Shown: positions 36,601 to 50,200 of the stretch, in pieces
Layout of the letters: each line of letters begins with the position of its first letter
How positions within the stretch are numbered: the stretch's first letter is position 1
NCBI GenBank assembly: GCA_905116865.2
Contig: CAJHNH020002035.1
Location: forward strand, 159,501-223,500
Length of the DNA stretch: 64,000 bases
Direction of reading: 5' to 3'
From: Candidula unifasciata
Lineage: Eukaryota; Mollusca; Gastropoda; Stylommatophora; Geomitridae
Translations under genes and position numbers: made by a program
Notes under the pieces: generated by a model
What the model saw: the letters and a program-made list of their open reading frames with translations, nothing else
Databases searched by the model: none
Told to the model about the DNA's origin: nothing

Positions 36601-39600
36601 GTTGCTGTGTTGTATATGCATTAGTGTCTGTTGCTGTGTTGTACATGCTTTACTGTCTGTTGCTGTGTTGTATATGCTTCACTGTCTGTTGCTGTGTTGT
36701 ATATGCATTAGTGTCTGTTGCTGTGTTGTATATGCTTTACTGTCTGTTGCTGTGTTGTATATGCTTTACTGTCTGTTGCTGTGTTGTATATGCATTAGTG
36801 TCTGTTGCTGTGTTGTTTTTGCATTAGTGTCTGTTGCTGTGTTGTATATGCATTAGTGACTGTTGCTGTGTTGTATATGCATTAGTGTCTGTTGCTGTGT
36901 TGTACATGCTTTACTGTCTGTTGCTGTGTTGTATATGCTTTACTGTCTGTTGCTGTGTTGTACATGCATTAGTGTCTGTTGCTGTGTTGTATATGCATTA
37001 GTGTCTGTTGCTGTGTTGTATATGCATTAGTGTCTGTTGCTGTGTTGTACATGCTTTACTGTCTGTTGCTGTGTTGTATATGCTTTACTGTCTGTTGCTG
37101 TGTTGTATATGCATTAGTGTCTGTTGCTGTGTTGTATATGCTTTACTGTCTGTTGCTGTGTTGTATATGCTTTACTGTCTGTTGCTGTGTTGTATATGCA
37201 TTAGTGTCTGTTGCTGTGTTGTATATGCATTAGTGTCTGTTGCTGTGTTGTATATGCTTTACTGTCTGTTGCTGTGTTGTATATGCATTAGTGTCTGTTG
37301 CTGTGTTGTATATGCATTAGTGTCTGTTGCTGTGTTGTATATGCATTAGTGTCTGTTGCTGTGTTGTATATGCATTAGTGTCTGTTGCTGTGTTGTACAT
37401 GCTTTAGTGTCTGTTGCTGTGGTTTATTGACAAATTCATCTTTCACAACAGCTGAGAGAGAGGCTGTTGATGAAGATGAGCCTGTAGTTCGACCGGAACG
37501 GCCCCCACCGTCTGCTCAGAAACCTGTAAGTTTTGCTTTAAACACAATTGTGTCAGTGAATCAGAGTTAAAGTGAGGAGAGAGAGAGTGCGTGTGTGTGC
37601 AAACATGGTTGCTATTGTTTGGCACCTTTCCGTCTTTCCCTTTAAAATGTTTATATTCTGTTACGGTGAGGCATGAGAATCATAGCCTGTGGCGTTAGAG
37701 CATGGGATTTTAGGACCGTTGTTGCTATCACATGTATTTGATGTGCTTCTTCTCAGACGCTCAACTCTCAACCTTTCTGCTGTCAATTTTTTTCCCTTAT
37801 TCTTTTTCCTTTCCGTATTTTCTTCTTCCACTCAACGTGGTCTGTGACGTTTTATTTTCGCTAATCTACTTCAGAATCTTAAATACAAGTGAGAGATGAG
37901 TTAATAAGTGAAAATTTGAAAAATAGGAACAATTCTTTTTGTGTCCAGATATTTTATGAAAGTGATCAGTAGTGAAAGCTGAAATTCTGCAAGTATGAAT
38001 GAGTTACTAGCTTTCTCAGATTCATTTTCTTACTGTTTTAACACTTGTTTGATTGCTGCCTCATGGATACTTTTATTTTGTATTTGCAGGCTTCAAAAAG
38101 TGAAGGATCACGAATCAGTATCCTTCCCTCACCAGATGATGAAGGTAATGCTTCAGCTTCTCACAAACACTCTTTATCTGTGGAATTAGAAACTACTGAA
38201 ATATAGGAATTCTGCAGCATGAAATAGATAAAATCCCCTGTGTGGGTTCCGGTTCCCCATTGTGGGGAAAACAAGAATAGACCCACTGCCTCCCCAAAAG
38301 CATGTCGTAAGAGTCGACTAATTGGGGAGCTTCCTTTGAAGTCGGAGTGCATCTGCCGGAGAGGCAAGGAACCAACAGTCTGTATTCAAGAGAATGAGAT
38401 CTGTAAAACTGATGCACATGCAACACTCAGGTTTTGGAGCAGGACTGCAGTTCGGTAGTGGACGAGCAACCAGAACTTTCCACCAGAGTGTACAACTGGT
38501 GAATGCGAAGAAGAAGAAATAGATAAAATAATAATTTAAATTACTGTAAAAAGGAAAGCATATAATTGCACAAAAGTGTAGGGTGTTCTATAAGTCCCTT
38601 GACTATGACTAAATATTATCACATTACGAACTGCACAAACTCTCAGGATGTGGAACACAATTATTTTGAAACTTTGGCTATGGTTGGATTTATGGAACAT
38701 CCTATATAAAGAAAAAAAAATGTATGTATTAAATTGGATATAGATTGTAAATCTTCTTCTTCACATTCACCGGCTGTGAACTGAGGTGGAAAGTTGTGTT
38801 CATCCACTGTTGGACTTTAATCTTGTTCCAGAAGCTGAGTGTGTGCACATCCATTTCACAGATGTGTATGCAGTCTCTTGGTTCCTTCCCTTTCAGGCAT
38901 ATGTACTCCAGCTTCAAGGGAAACAACTTTAATTAGCAGACTCACTCGACATGCTTTCCAGGGGGCAGTGGGTCTTTTCTTTCTTCCCCCATGATGGGGT
39001 CCCGGAACCCACACGGGGAGGATTGTAAATAAATATGTGCACATATCTATCTATTCAAGTAGTCTTGCATACTCTACTTGTCTCTCCCTACATCTCTACC
39101 ATGTGTTATGCAAAACTAGTAACTTTCTTGCCAAGTTATTGTCTCATATTTCTTATTTTCTCCCTTCAGATTTGGAAGATGGTTTCACGACAAAGCACAT
39201 CGCCCAGGCTCGCTACCTTCGTAATCATCAGCTGATCAATGAAATCTTCAGTGACACTGTCGTGCCAGATGTCAGGAGTGTGGTCACAGAGACCAGAATG
39301 ACAGTACTGAAGAAGCAGGTGCAGTCTCTAACTATGCACCAGGTACGTCACTTGAAGGTGTTTACTGTAGTTCTGTCCGTGTTCAGTAGATAAGATTAAT
39401 TTGAAATATTTTAGGGTAGAAGTAGCACAACCTTCACATGTCCGCACAAAGGTCTAGGGTTAAAATCCTAATTAAGGCAAATTTCTTTTTAATCGACCTT
39501 GGCACTCAGGTTGTTTTACGCCTAAAATGTGTATGTGCTCATGTTCTTGGAAGTAAAGGCGGCCAGTGTTTTTACCAATCGTGTGCTGATAGATCTTTTT

Positions 39601-42600
39601 ATAAAATACATATTTAGCAGTGTGCCAAAATCATGCAAGGGGTCCTTTACAAGACTGGCTAAAGCCGTTTTGCTGAATTATCGGCTGCTCTGGGTTTTGT
39701 GATGGGAAGCAATGCTGAAGCATCAGAGTGAAGGAGTTCACACTTTGCTGACCAACTTCGATGATCTGTGAATTTCCGGTCATATCCCTTGGTGATCAGC
39801 GAATTTGTGACATGTGGACTGCAGACAGACATCTCTACCGATAGTTTTTCGAATTCAGCTTTATCTAGGTATTTTTCTTATTCCAGGATGGCTGCACCTA
39901 CGATCGATATCGCTTGAGTTGATACAAGCATTGTTTTCGATGAATTTTTGATAATTTCCATTACCAGTGCATATTCAGTCCCTTTGTCAGGTCTGATTAC
40001 AAAAACCAGACCCATAGTATTGATTATTTAGAATCTGCCATCAAATGTAGCGCTGAAAAAGATAATTCTTGGAAAAGTAGAGATTCACTTGTGAATGTTA
40101 TCGTCATACCACAACTGAAAGTAGCAACAACGATGATATACTTGATGACAGAGGTGATGTAGGTACATCTGAAAAAAGAAGTGGGTGTATCACAAGACAG
40201 TGAACGTGAAGAAGAATATAGAACTCTCATGCCAGCTGAGGCAGGTAGAGTATGCAGCACATGGTCTTTGGGTATCTACATCATCATGAGAAACTGCTGT
40301 GACACTTGGATGGTATGCAAAATCAGCTGTACACATCCATGTGAGCACAGTTGAAAAAATAGGACACCAAAACCTTTCAACCGTACACATCCATGTGAGC
40401 ACAATTGAAAAAATAAGGCACCAAAACCTTTCAACCGTACACATCCATATGTTTGGCGCTCTTTAAAATTAAAAAGAACAATCTACAATTTGTGTTGTCT
40501 AATCCTGTCAAACTTTTATAGTTTCCTCAGGGTTTTGGTGTCAGTTGATCTAACCAGATGCCCATACAAAATACAGAAGTTATGTGTTGATTATGATTCA
40601 GTTTTGCTTGTGGGAATCTTCCAGAAAAAGCTGGAAGGAGAGCTGCAGCAGATAGAAGAGAAGCATGAGCAGAAGAAGAGAAAGTTCCTGGAATCCAGTG
40701 AAACATTTCATCAAGATCTAAAAAAAGTAAGTTTAAAAAAAAATTTAATTTTGACATATTCTGTCATGGTACTCTTTAGCTTGTCTTTCTTGGAGAAGAA
40801 TGTCTGCCTTGTGTATTTTAAAAACAAAATGACAAAATAAACAAGATCTGCTTCAGTCAAAGGCATAGAGAGAAACTTCTATTCCGTTTATGTGTAACAA
40901 GTTGCATATCCTTGACAGGATGTCACAAAGGCCATATGTTGGCTGTGTGTATTTTACTAGGTACTAGGCAGTTTTATGTTCAATTTTTCATCACATATTT
41001 CTAAACAGTCAATTATTATATACCATTGCCAAAATAAACGTAAAGCGATCTGCCGCAAAATTGTCTGCAGCTAACTTTAAACCTCAGTAAATCAGAATTA
41101 CGAAACTGTTTTGATAACCCCTAAGCCACATGAGTAAAATAGGTCAAGAAGTAGAAAGCAGAATCAGTGATGATAATCACCATATTGGAGTTAATAGATA
41201 GCTTGTTGTTTCATTAGTTGTGTGAGAGCAAGCCGCAGATCACAGAGGACATGTTTAACAGTATGGTGGCCAAAGCCGTCAAAGAGGAATTGAAGCTGAG
41301 GCAGCAGCAGCAGCAGGTTCAACATCAGCAAGATGATGACAGAAAAAGGCCTCATACCCAGGCTCACCAAGAGGCTGAGCAGGCTGTAGGAGACAGAATT
41401 GCTGAGGTTGCTGAAACAGAAGTCACTGCCCCTGAGCCTGTCACTGAGAACAGTGAACCAATGGACGTAGACCAGAATGCCAATGTGGTGAGTACTCTTT
41501 CTCATTAACTATTTCAGTGCACCAGAAGTGAATTTAAGGACCCTCTTCCGCGCATTTAGGCATGGTGGGCATATAGGGCTAGATCTATATTTTATAGACC
41601 AATTAGCACTGGGTGGGTGATGTGTGGTCAGCATCACACCAACCACCTATACTTCTCAGGACTTTACCTCATATCCATTTTAGGCTAGGTTGACCTGGAA
41701 ATGGAAAACAAGGTCATTTTTTAATATAAAATCCACCTTCGTTCGGATTTGAACCCACAACATTTGGATCCACAAGTAAGTGTCGAGCCACTACACCACG
41801 GTGGCTCCCAGCGCACCTGAAGGTTTCGCAGGAAATACCAGAGTGAAGAAAAAGTCATGAATGAAAAAGAATAAATGCTTTACTTTCAATGTGGTAATAT
41901 ACACAGTTGTAGTAATCACAGAGAGAAGCCAGTTTTTTTTTACTAAGTTCTGACTAAATGTTAAAAGTAAGAGAGCACATTAAGTAGTAGAGAAAAATCA
42001 ATGGGTACATTCATTCTCATATCATGCATTGCCTGCAACTGGAAGAGTTAACACCTAGATACATTAAACAGTGCTGTGGATTGATTGACCGACATCACAC
42101 TGAGCAATAAACACGTGGTGACACAAAGTGCCACCATATGGATGAGGATCAACTAGGGACAGGTCCCAGAAACCTCGTTCAGCTCATAGGTTGGGTTATA
42201 TTAGGGTCCCCGACCACAGCCGTGTGTAGAGCTTCAAATTAACAAAAAATTACTTTCCACATGGGGACAGATTTTGTATATGTTAAGTGTGGATTTAAAC
42301 CAGGTTGATATAAGTGTGAGTGTGAGGACACATCTTGGAAAGTAAAGGTGCTTGACATGTTTACAACCCTCTCACCTATTGGGTTTTCATTGGTCTCTGG
42401 GCTGAGCACCATATGCCTGAAGCACCTGTGGTAATAAAATGGCCCCTTTTTTTTAAAACTGATACCAGACAGTAGATGACAGCTTTCACAGATAGTGATT
42501 TCAGCAGGGTTTTGGGCTTTAGTGAGCGGGACTTTGTGTAGCCTTAGGATGAATTAAGTTTTCATATTTGTCCTAAAGAGTAGAATTATCAGGAGGGTAT

Positions 42601-44226
42601 GGCTAGATAACATGAGAGAAATGGTATGTTGGGATTCTGCAGGACACAATGAACACAAACACATAGGTTCATACCTCCTTGTGAGTCACGAACGAGTGTT
42701 TGCATGTGCTTCTGCAGATCTCCATATAGCTTTTCATTTAATTTCATGCCCGTTTTGGCCTTGGGAGGGAGTTTGACTTTCACATCTTTGTAACCTCACA
42801 AGAAATATTTCACTTTTACAGAACTGTGTGTTTATGATTTGTAGATAGATACAATCTGCAAAATTCTTATGTTACTTTTCTTTTACTTGTCTTCTAAGAC
42901 AGTCTTGCTTAGTTTAAAATTTATATTGTACAAGGTTTGAGGTGAGTGTTTTAACACCTCAGCCATCCTTTGTTTTTGTTATTGGTTGAAATCTCCTTTT
43001 TCTGTTTTCAGACATCAGCTGAGATGACACAGAACAAGGATGTCCTGCCAAATGTGGTAAGTACCAGAAAAGACATTAACATAAACTCAAGTTACAGAGT
43101 GCTGTATTTTAGGAATTATATTGGGCAGACTGAGCATAAGTATGTGAGCACCTTCTTCTTCAGCATTCCGAACCCTTGAGGTTAATCGCTGCAGATACCG
43201 CCCGCCTCCATTCATCTCTGGTTGGCCTTCTCTTTCCAGTTGGTGACCGAGTGTTTGCAGGTCTGTCTGGACATTATCTGTCCAGAGCTTCTTGGTCTGC
43301 CTCGTGGTCTACGACCATATGTGAGCACATTAACAGCAATAAATTACCAACTTTTGAGCGATGATATTGCAGTTATCATGTACCTCTCGCTGCTAGAAGC
43401 AAGATACAAATATGGAATATCTGTGATAGAGTTGTACAGGGTGATAAAGGGTCAATTTCAAGGTTCAACTAATCTACACTTTGCTGTATGATCAGAAAAA
43501 CAGCACACATGGATATGACCACAGTGCAGTATGGATGTTTTCAGTTTATAATTATAATGAAGAATTGACATCACTCAAAGTTGACAAGTGGTCAGTCTGT
43601 GCCACCGCATCAAAGAAGCCACAGAGCAGAGCTGCTGATTGTCTGTGGGGAATCCTGGTTGGCTTCACAACAGCCCTGCTGTCTGCCGCCGTTGCAATAA
43701 ATGGTTCCATACTCAGTTTCATGCAGCACTATCTACATACGAAGAAGTGTTAACAAGATATGTTATGAAAGCTGTAATATTAAAAACATATTTATATATC
43801 CTGATTCACGTTTTTGATTCTGAAACTTCTTTTTTTTTTTAAATCTATTTAGACTCATATGTGCCATGAGAGTACTGATTGCATTTTCAGTAAAAAGTAA
43901 AGGGCACTTTTCCACGCCTTCAGGCATATTGGGCATGTAGGGCAGGGACCTATATTTTTATAGACCAGTTGGCACTTGGTGGTTGATATGGCTGTCTTTA
44001 CTCATGGCTGGGTCAACCTAGGAGCCAAGTCGTTTTTTTAAAAAGTCTGGTTTCGCCAGGACACAACCTTTTGATCGGAAGATGAGCATCTAGCTGCTTC
44101 CCCACGGCAGCCTGTATTGTCTGTCAGTGGATAGTTGCATATATCTTCAGGGTGTTAAAAAGTCTCAGCTTTTGTTGGTTAAATGTTGCTTTACGAGGAA
44201 ATTTCGCTGCTGGTAATGATGCCACT

Positions 44227-44261
<35 letters not shown>

Positions 44262-47200
44262 CTGTTATCAGTGTCAAATCACCTGCATATAAATTGAACT
44301 CAGGATGTTAGAATTATGGAACTGTATTTATTGTAAGACACAGATGCTGACTGTCAGTGGTAGACTTTCTTAACCGGCACAGTGTGGATTTCATCCCCAC
44401 TAAAAATTGTTTCTCCTGACTAAAAGTTTAGTTTCTCTTTGTTGACACAACCATATACCATATTTTTCTATGTCTAAGAGGATATGTTTTCCCACATTGT
44501 TGAAGTTTAAAATTGGGGTTCGTCTTATACACAGAATGTGTTGAAACTATTAATTTCCTAATTATGGGTTAAAAAGATTCCCAGGTCAACCCAGCCTTAA
44601 GTGAATACCATGTAAAGTCATGGGAAGTGAAGGCGTCCTGCGTGATGTTGACTTACATCACACATCTGGCGTCAATTTAGTCTTTATAAGTCTAGCTTTA
44701 TATGCCCCATGTGCCATTAGCATGGAAAGGAAATATGGAAGAGCGAACACTCTTTCAAAACAATAAACAGACCAGAAGAAAAATTATGATGTTCAGAGAT
44801 CTTTTGCATTTGTCCTTAAAAGGGCAGTTCACACTTTCTTTTGTGGTTTTCAGCTTGTCTGAGAGGGACACCTTTTGGCCGAACATTTGATTTCAGCAAA
44901 CCCTTCAATAAGTCACCCTCCATGACATGCTTGTTAAAGGTGTGGTATGTTTGTTTATCCCCCGGCCACCACATTGAGCACTAATAAATAATAATATGGA
45001 GAGAGTGCCGGTGCTGGTTAGTAGAAAAAAGGATAGAATGAGTTGGTTGAGTGTAATCATCCAAGTGAGGGGATAAAGGTCATAAGAGAAGAAAATGAAA
45101 GAAAAAAAATGTTATTTCTTTTACATCAGCTATCATAATCTGGCTGATTAATTAATCAGGTGCAATGACCTGCTCCTCAGCCTTCAGTCCCTGAAGTGGA
45201 ACCACCAACTCTAGAAACAGCTATTCCTAGTCCTCCTTCTGGAGCAGCCACTGAAGAAGCCGGTACCAGCATGGCCTTGGATAAGAGTGGCACAGAATCT
45301 CCAGGCACCCCCAGCACTGTCGGCTCAGGTAGGCTCCATGGTTTGTCACATTGTTGTTTTACATATTGTTAATATGTACAGTGTTGCAGTTTTTTTTAAC
45401 TTCTTTTGGTTATCTTGTACTGGTTGTTGTTGCTGTTAGATTAAATGTGTTTTTATATGTTGATAATTAGAATGTGTGTTTTCTGTGCTTGGGTTATTTT
45501 CATATAATGGTGTGAGTGCATGTAATGTTCTACCTGAAAATGATGCAGAAAATAAGACTATGATGGTAATTGAGTACTAGGGGTAGGGTTCAGAATTGAA
45601 TAAAAGTGCCTGCACTGAAACTAGTGTTTCAATAAACAATGCTAAAATCAGATCAGCAGTTGTGAAAATGAAGAATAAATATATTGATTTTCCTCAGTAA
45701 ATCATCTGTATTTATCTTAGCTCAAATATGTTGGTGCAGCTGTTGATTTGTGAGACAGCAGCCGTGCTCAGGTGGAAAGCCAATGGTGTTCGGCAAGGAG
45801 TTGCAAACCTTAAAGGGTCACAGGAAGTGTGAGTCTACACCAGTTGGTGTGATCAGCCTACAGATATGGGCCAAGCACCATATTTACAGCATTAAAAGAC
45901 TCCATAAAGATAATTAGTATACTGGGCTGAGTGGTTTTAGGGTATGACATCCGCCTCGAGTGATGAAGGTGCTGGGTTCAAACCCCGGTGAAGGCTGGGA
46001 TTTTTTCACATGGAATTCTAGTAATTTTTCCTGGTTTCTGGGTAGTCAGACCGGACGCCCATGTGTATTGTTCCACACATGAAAAATTCCTTGGTAGTTG
46101 AAAATCGAAAAAGAGTAGCCTAACTGCACTGCCCGGGCAAAATTAAGAGTTATAAATCTATGCAAAGTATTTCAGGATCCTCGTCAGTGCAACAGAGTTC
46201 TAGCACTGCGCTGAGATTCTTCAGATTCAGGCTTGAGTAAGAAGTAGAGCGGAGCACAATGGGTTACACCCGTGTGCCATGATGTTGATCCGGTAAATAT
46301 AAACATAAAGCAGAATATAGCACATTTTCATGTCGTGTGGCAGTTTCAGGTCAATAAAATGATTAAAAACTGGTATGTTGTGACCTGGGTTTCTGTCCAT
46401 CTGTCTTCATTGTGAGATGATATAGGGTATAGGGCTTGCAGTTTATTCTTCCAGTTGGCTGTATCCTGAGCAGTTTGTCTCATGTCATGAAAGCAAATCA
46501 GGTCAGCACACCATGACCTATTTTATCAGCATTCAACTCAAGGGTTTCTTTGTCTGTCCTTGTTTCCTCATTCCAATTCCCCTCTCCCCACTTCATTTAA
46601 GCTCTGTTAGCTTCTCTTCAGGACCTGCCCAGTATACCATGATCTTCTTTGTCTTATAGTTGTCATTAGTAGTGATTGTCCAGGCGTGTTTTTTCTTTTC
46701 CTGTCTTGAATTAATCCCATTTAATGTTTATCAGTTTCCTTAGACATTTGTTTTTGAATGCATTGTCAAAATATGTTCCATATCTTCAATGGTTTTCCAG
46801 TTTTCTTGGCGTATGTTAGAATTGAAGCAAGATTAAATACATCCCTGTTTCACCCTGGCTTCCACTGCAGACCAGTCTCCTGAACCATTATCTATTTGCA
46901 CTGTGCCTGTGAGCCTGCATACATTGCTTTGGTGATTATTATTTTTATAGGTATACCGTAACATTCCAACATTCCACAGTGATGTCCATAATCTCTCTTG
47001 AAGTCAGTAAAATTTAAAATAAGGGGGCGGGAAAAAGGGGGGGGGGATGCTTTTCATACATAGAAGTAAATTGATGTCCTTGCATCAAAGGGGTTGATAA
47101 CATGCACAATAAATACAGTACACTGGAACCTGGAGAAAACAAGTTGACTTGTGTGTCATTCTTTGCTATTATGCTATGATGTTTTATTTGTCATTGTTCT

Positions 47201-50200
47201 CTCATTGTGTTTGTTTTTGTTTTAAGCTTGTTTCTTACTTTGTCAGTATTTTAAATTTTATCTTTAATTATCCATTGTTGGATATTTGTTGTTTTTACAT
47301 TATGCTAAGTAATGTATGTTGCTTTGTCATTATTGTTGTGATTTGTACTTTCACTTTCTTACATATACTGTTGGTTTGAGTTGTATGTGTGTGTGTGTGT
47401 GTATTATACTTATATATACAATTATGCAGTTTTATATAAATAAATTTATATATATTGTAATGTGAGTTTTTTCCTGCTTTCGATTAGTGACGAGAAAAGG
47501 TGTCTTCATGAAGGGCAATATTCTGTAGCGCTAATTGCGCTTTCTTGTAGATAAATAGTGGCATCTGGGTTCTTTAGAGTTGCTACAAGGGTTCATGGGA
47601 AGAGTAGAAGTCTGTGTTAAGTCACATGATACACAAGATCATTCCAAAATGGCTGTCACAGTTGGTTGTGACATGTGCTTATTTTATTTTTATGTATAAC
47701 TGTTGGCTTTCATTAATTTGTTTTCATTACGCTTATGTTGTGAGATTATTTGTGATAGGTTTTTTTTTCTCTTTTCTGCAATTTATGTTGTATCTATGAG
47801 GCTGGGTAAATTAGTTATGAGGAACTCTTTTGCTGTACACAAAGGGCACTGTAAAGTGAGATGGTGACATTGTTCACTGATTTGTCAAAATTAAGCAAAA
47901 TGAGAAAGACACAGAAATAATACCCATCACCTTTTAGTCTCTGTACTCTTTTTTTGCTTGGAGTGCTAGCTTTGCTGTTAATCGGTCATGCTTCTATTTT
48001 CTTTCGGTTGATACCTTGGGCATCTTTAGCTGGCTGAGGCCGTAGACTTTCCTTTTATATCTGTTTCAATGCACAGTATGGTCTCAGTTCCTGAGAGGTC
48101 TTGTATCATTACTAGTTTGTTTTTCGGGGCCTTCTTTTGAAAGTTATATCACTGAGAGCTGCTTTCCTCATATGTATCTTTGTAAAGTTAGTCCTCTGAG
48201 AGATCTTATATGACTCAGATATGCTTTCCTCATATGTATCTTTGCAAAGTTAGTCCTCTGAGAGATCTTATATTACTCATATATGCATTCCTCATATGTA
48301 TCTTTGCAAAGTTAGTCCTCTGAGAGATCTTATATTACTCAAATATGCTTTACTCAGAGGAATCTTTGCAAAGTTAGTCCTCTGAGAGATCTTATAGTAC
48401 ACTCAGACTTTCATTTTGTTGTCAGACATGATCCAGGCTTTTGTCGGATATCTTCAGTCAACTTGTGCTTGAGTAATGTCTTTCTATGACCCCTGTCTTT
48501 TTTTAAGAGGTATCTAAACAAAAGTAATTCCCTAAGACATATTACTCAGAGATTCTTTTAATAGAGGTATCTCTCCAGCGTAATTCCGTAAGAGATCTTA
48601 TTATCCACAGTTGCTTTTCTCAGAGGTATCGTTCCAAGGTATCTATTTTTCTCCTTATGTTACTGTTCTCTAGGGTTCTCATTTTCTGTGTACCTATTCA
48701 TGTAATGCCTGTTCATCCCAGGGGTTGTATGTTTACCCTAGTTGTCCGTAGCATGTCGTATTGATGATGTATGAAAGTTGCACTTAGCGCATAACAGAAT
48801 ATTGTCAGGAAGATACCTCGACCTTAACGCGCGCTTTTTGTCAGGAAACCCGTGGCCGAGTCTGCGCCAGCCGCATTTTTCATAAACTAGCTTTATTACG
48901 TTTCTACACCTGGCTTCTTCTTCGGAGATGATTCATTCCCCCTGTTGTGGCTATTTGTATCTCTATGGGACAGAAAGGCTCCAGCTTCAACGACAGTAAG
49001 TTGGTGGTGGGTTTGTGTGTGAGAATAGTTGTTTTTCATTGTGTGTACAAATAACTTCCAGGAGCAGTCAGTGATGCATGTCTGTAATATTTGTTAGTTA
49101 CAGTTTTGTTAATGGTAGAATCCGACATGTTTAATCCACATAGTTTGTGAGTTCCCCTCACTGTAACCTTGAATTTATGCGTGTGTGCGTGCTCTGATTT
49201 CCCCTAACTTAGCTTGAACGCAGATTTGACCTTAACCCATGCAGTGTCTGCAGCAAAGGAGTTTGTCATAACATGCTCTACCTCTGATGCATTAACTTAG
49301 AGTAGTGTTCTGGAATGCACTTTTTCATTTGAATTTGGCTTTTCTTTTTTTTCCAAACTGGCAATTAGTGTTATATTTTATTTTGGCTTTCACTTGCCAA
49401 TCTGGCAGTCTGTTTAATTTGAAAAGCTTGATAAATATCTTTATTTGCATTCTTGTTTGCATGCCACTTTTGGCTTTTTGTGTGTTTTATCTGTTGTGAA
49501 TTTTCCTGCCCTGTTGTTCTTAATGTAGCTATAATATGTTTATATTTATGTAATATTAGGAATTATTGTTAATCTCAGTAAAGATGCTATAAATAGAATG
49601 TTGATTAGCATATAAACGCTGGCGTAACTGCCTTATAGAATTCAGTGTTTGTAACGATGCATTTGGGTGCTGTGTTAACTCAGTGGCTAGATGCCTGGCA
49701 GTCAGCCCGAAGGTCTTGGGTTCAGATCCACAATGGAGAGGAAAAACAAAATGCCCTTGGCTTCCGTGTTGACCCATCCTAAAATGGGTGCCCAAGAAAT
49801 TTCCTGGAAAGTAAAAGCTGCTAGTGATGTTGACCACATCTCCCCTTAAGTGCCAGGGTTAGCCTGTAAACATAGGTCCTAGCATTGTATGCCTGATGAG
49901 CCGCTGGTGGGGAAAAGGGTCCTTTACTTTACTTTATCTTTTGATAGTGGATTTGAGCTTAAACATTGACACTGTATTAGACTACCATTGACTGTTCCAT
50001 TCTGTTATATATTGGAGAATATTGTTTATTCCATGTTAAAGATTGCTGCTGCTGCTGCTACGTTTCCATTCCTGAAATTTAATTGATCTTTGCTAAGTGG
50101 CTGGCTGTTTGAAACTGTTCTTTTGTTCTGCTTTGCGTTTACCGGCTGTAAACACTGGTAGAAAATTCTGGTTTTTCCACCTCTGCACTTTAGTCTTGTT

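Noticed and set aside
36515..37349. Long open frames with Leu-Cys-Cys-Ile-Cys repeats in several frames
   Set aside because: Products of the 29-bp minisatellite, whose unit lacks stops and is not a multiple of three. They use non-ATG starts and lie wholly inside an intron.
35767..37420. CRISPR-like array of direct repeats
   Set aside because: Units are contiguous with no spacers, and the host is a eukaryote.
40024..40444. Reverse frames with Met-Cys-Thr-Val-Glu-Arg-Phe repeats
   Set aside because: The repeated segment is the 54-bp direct repeat; no domain recognised.
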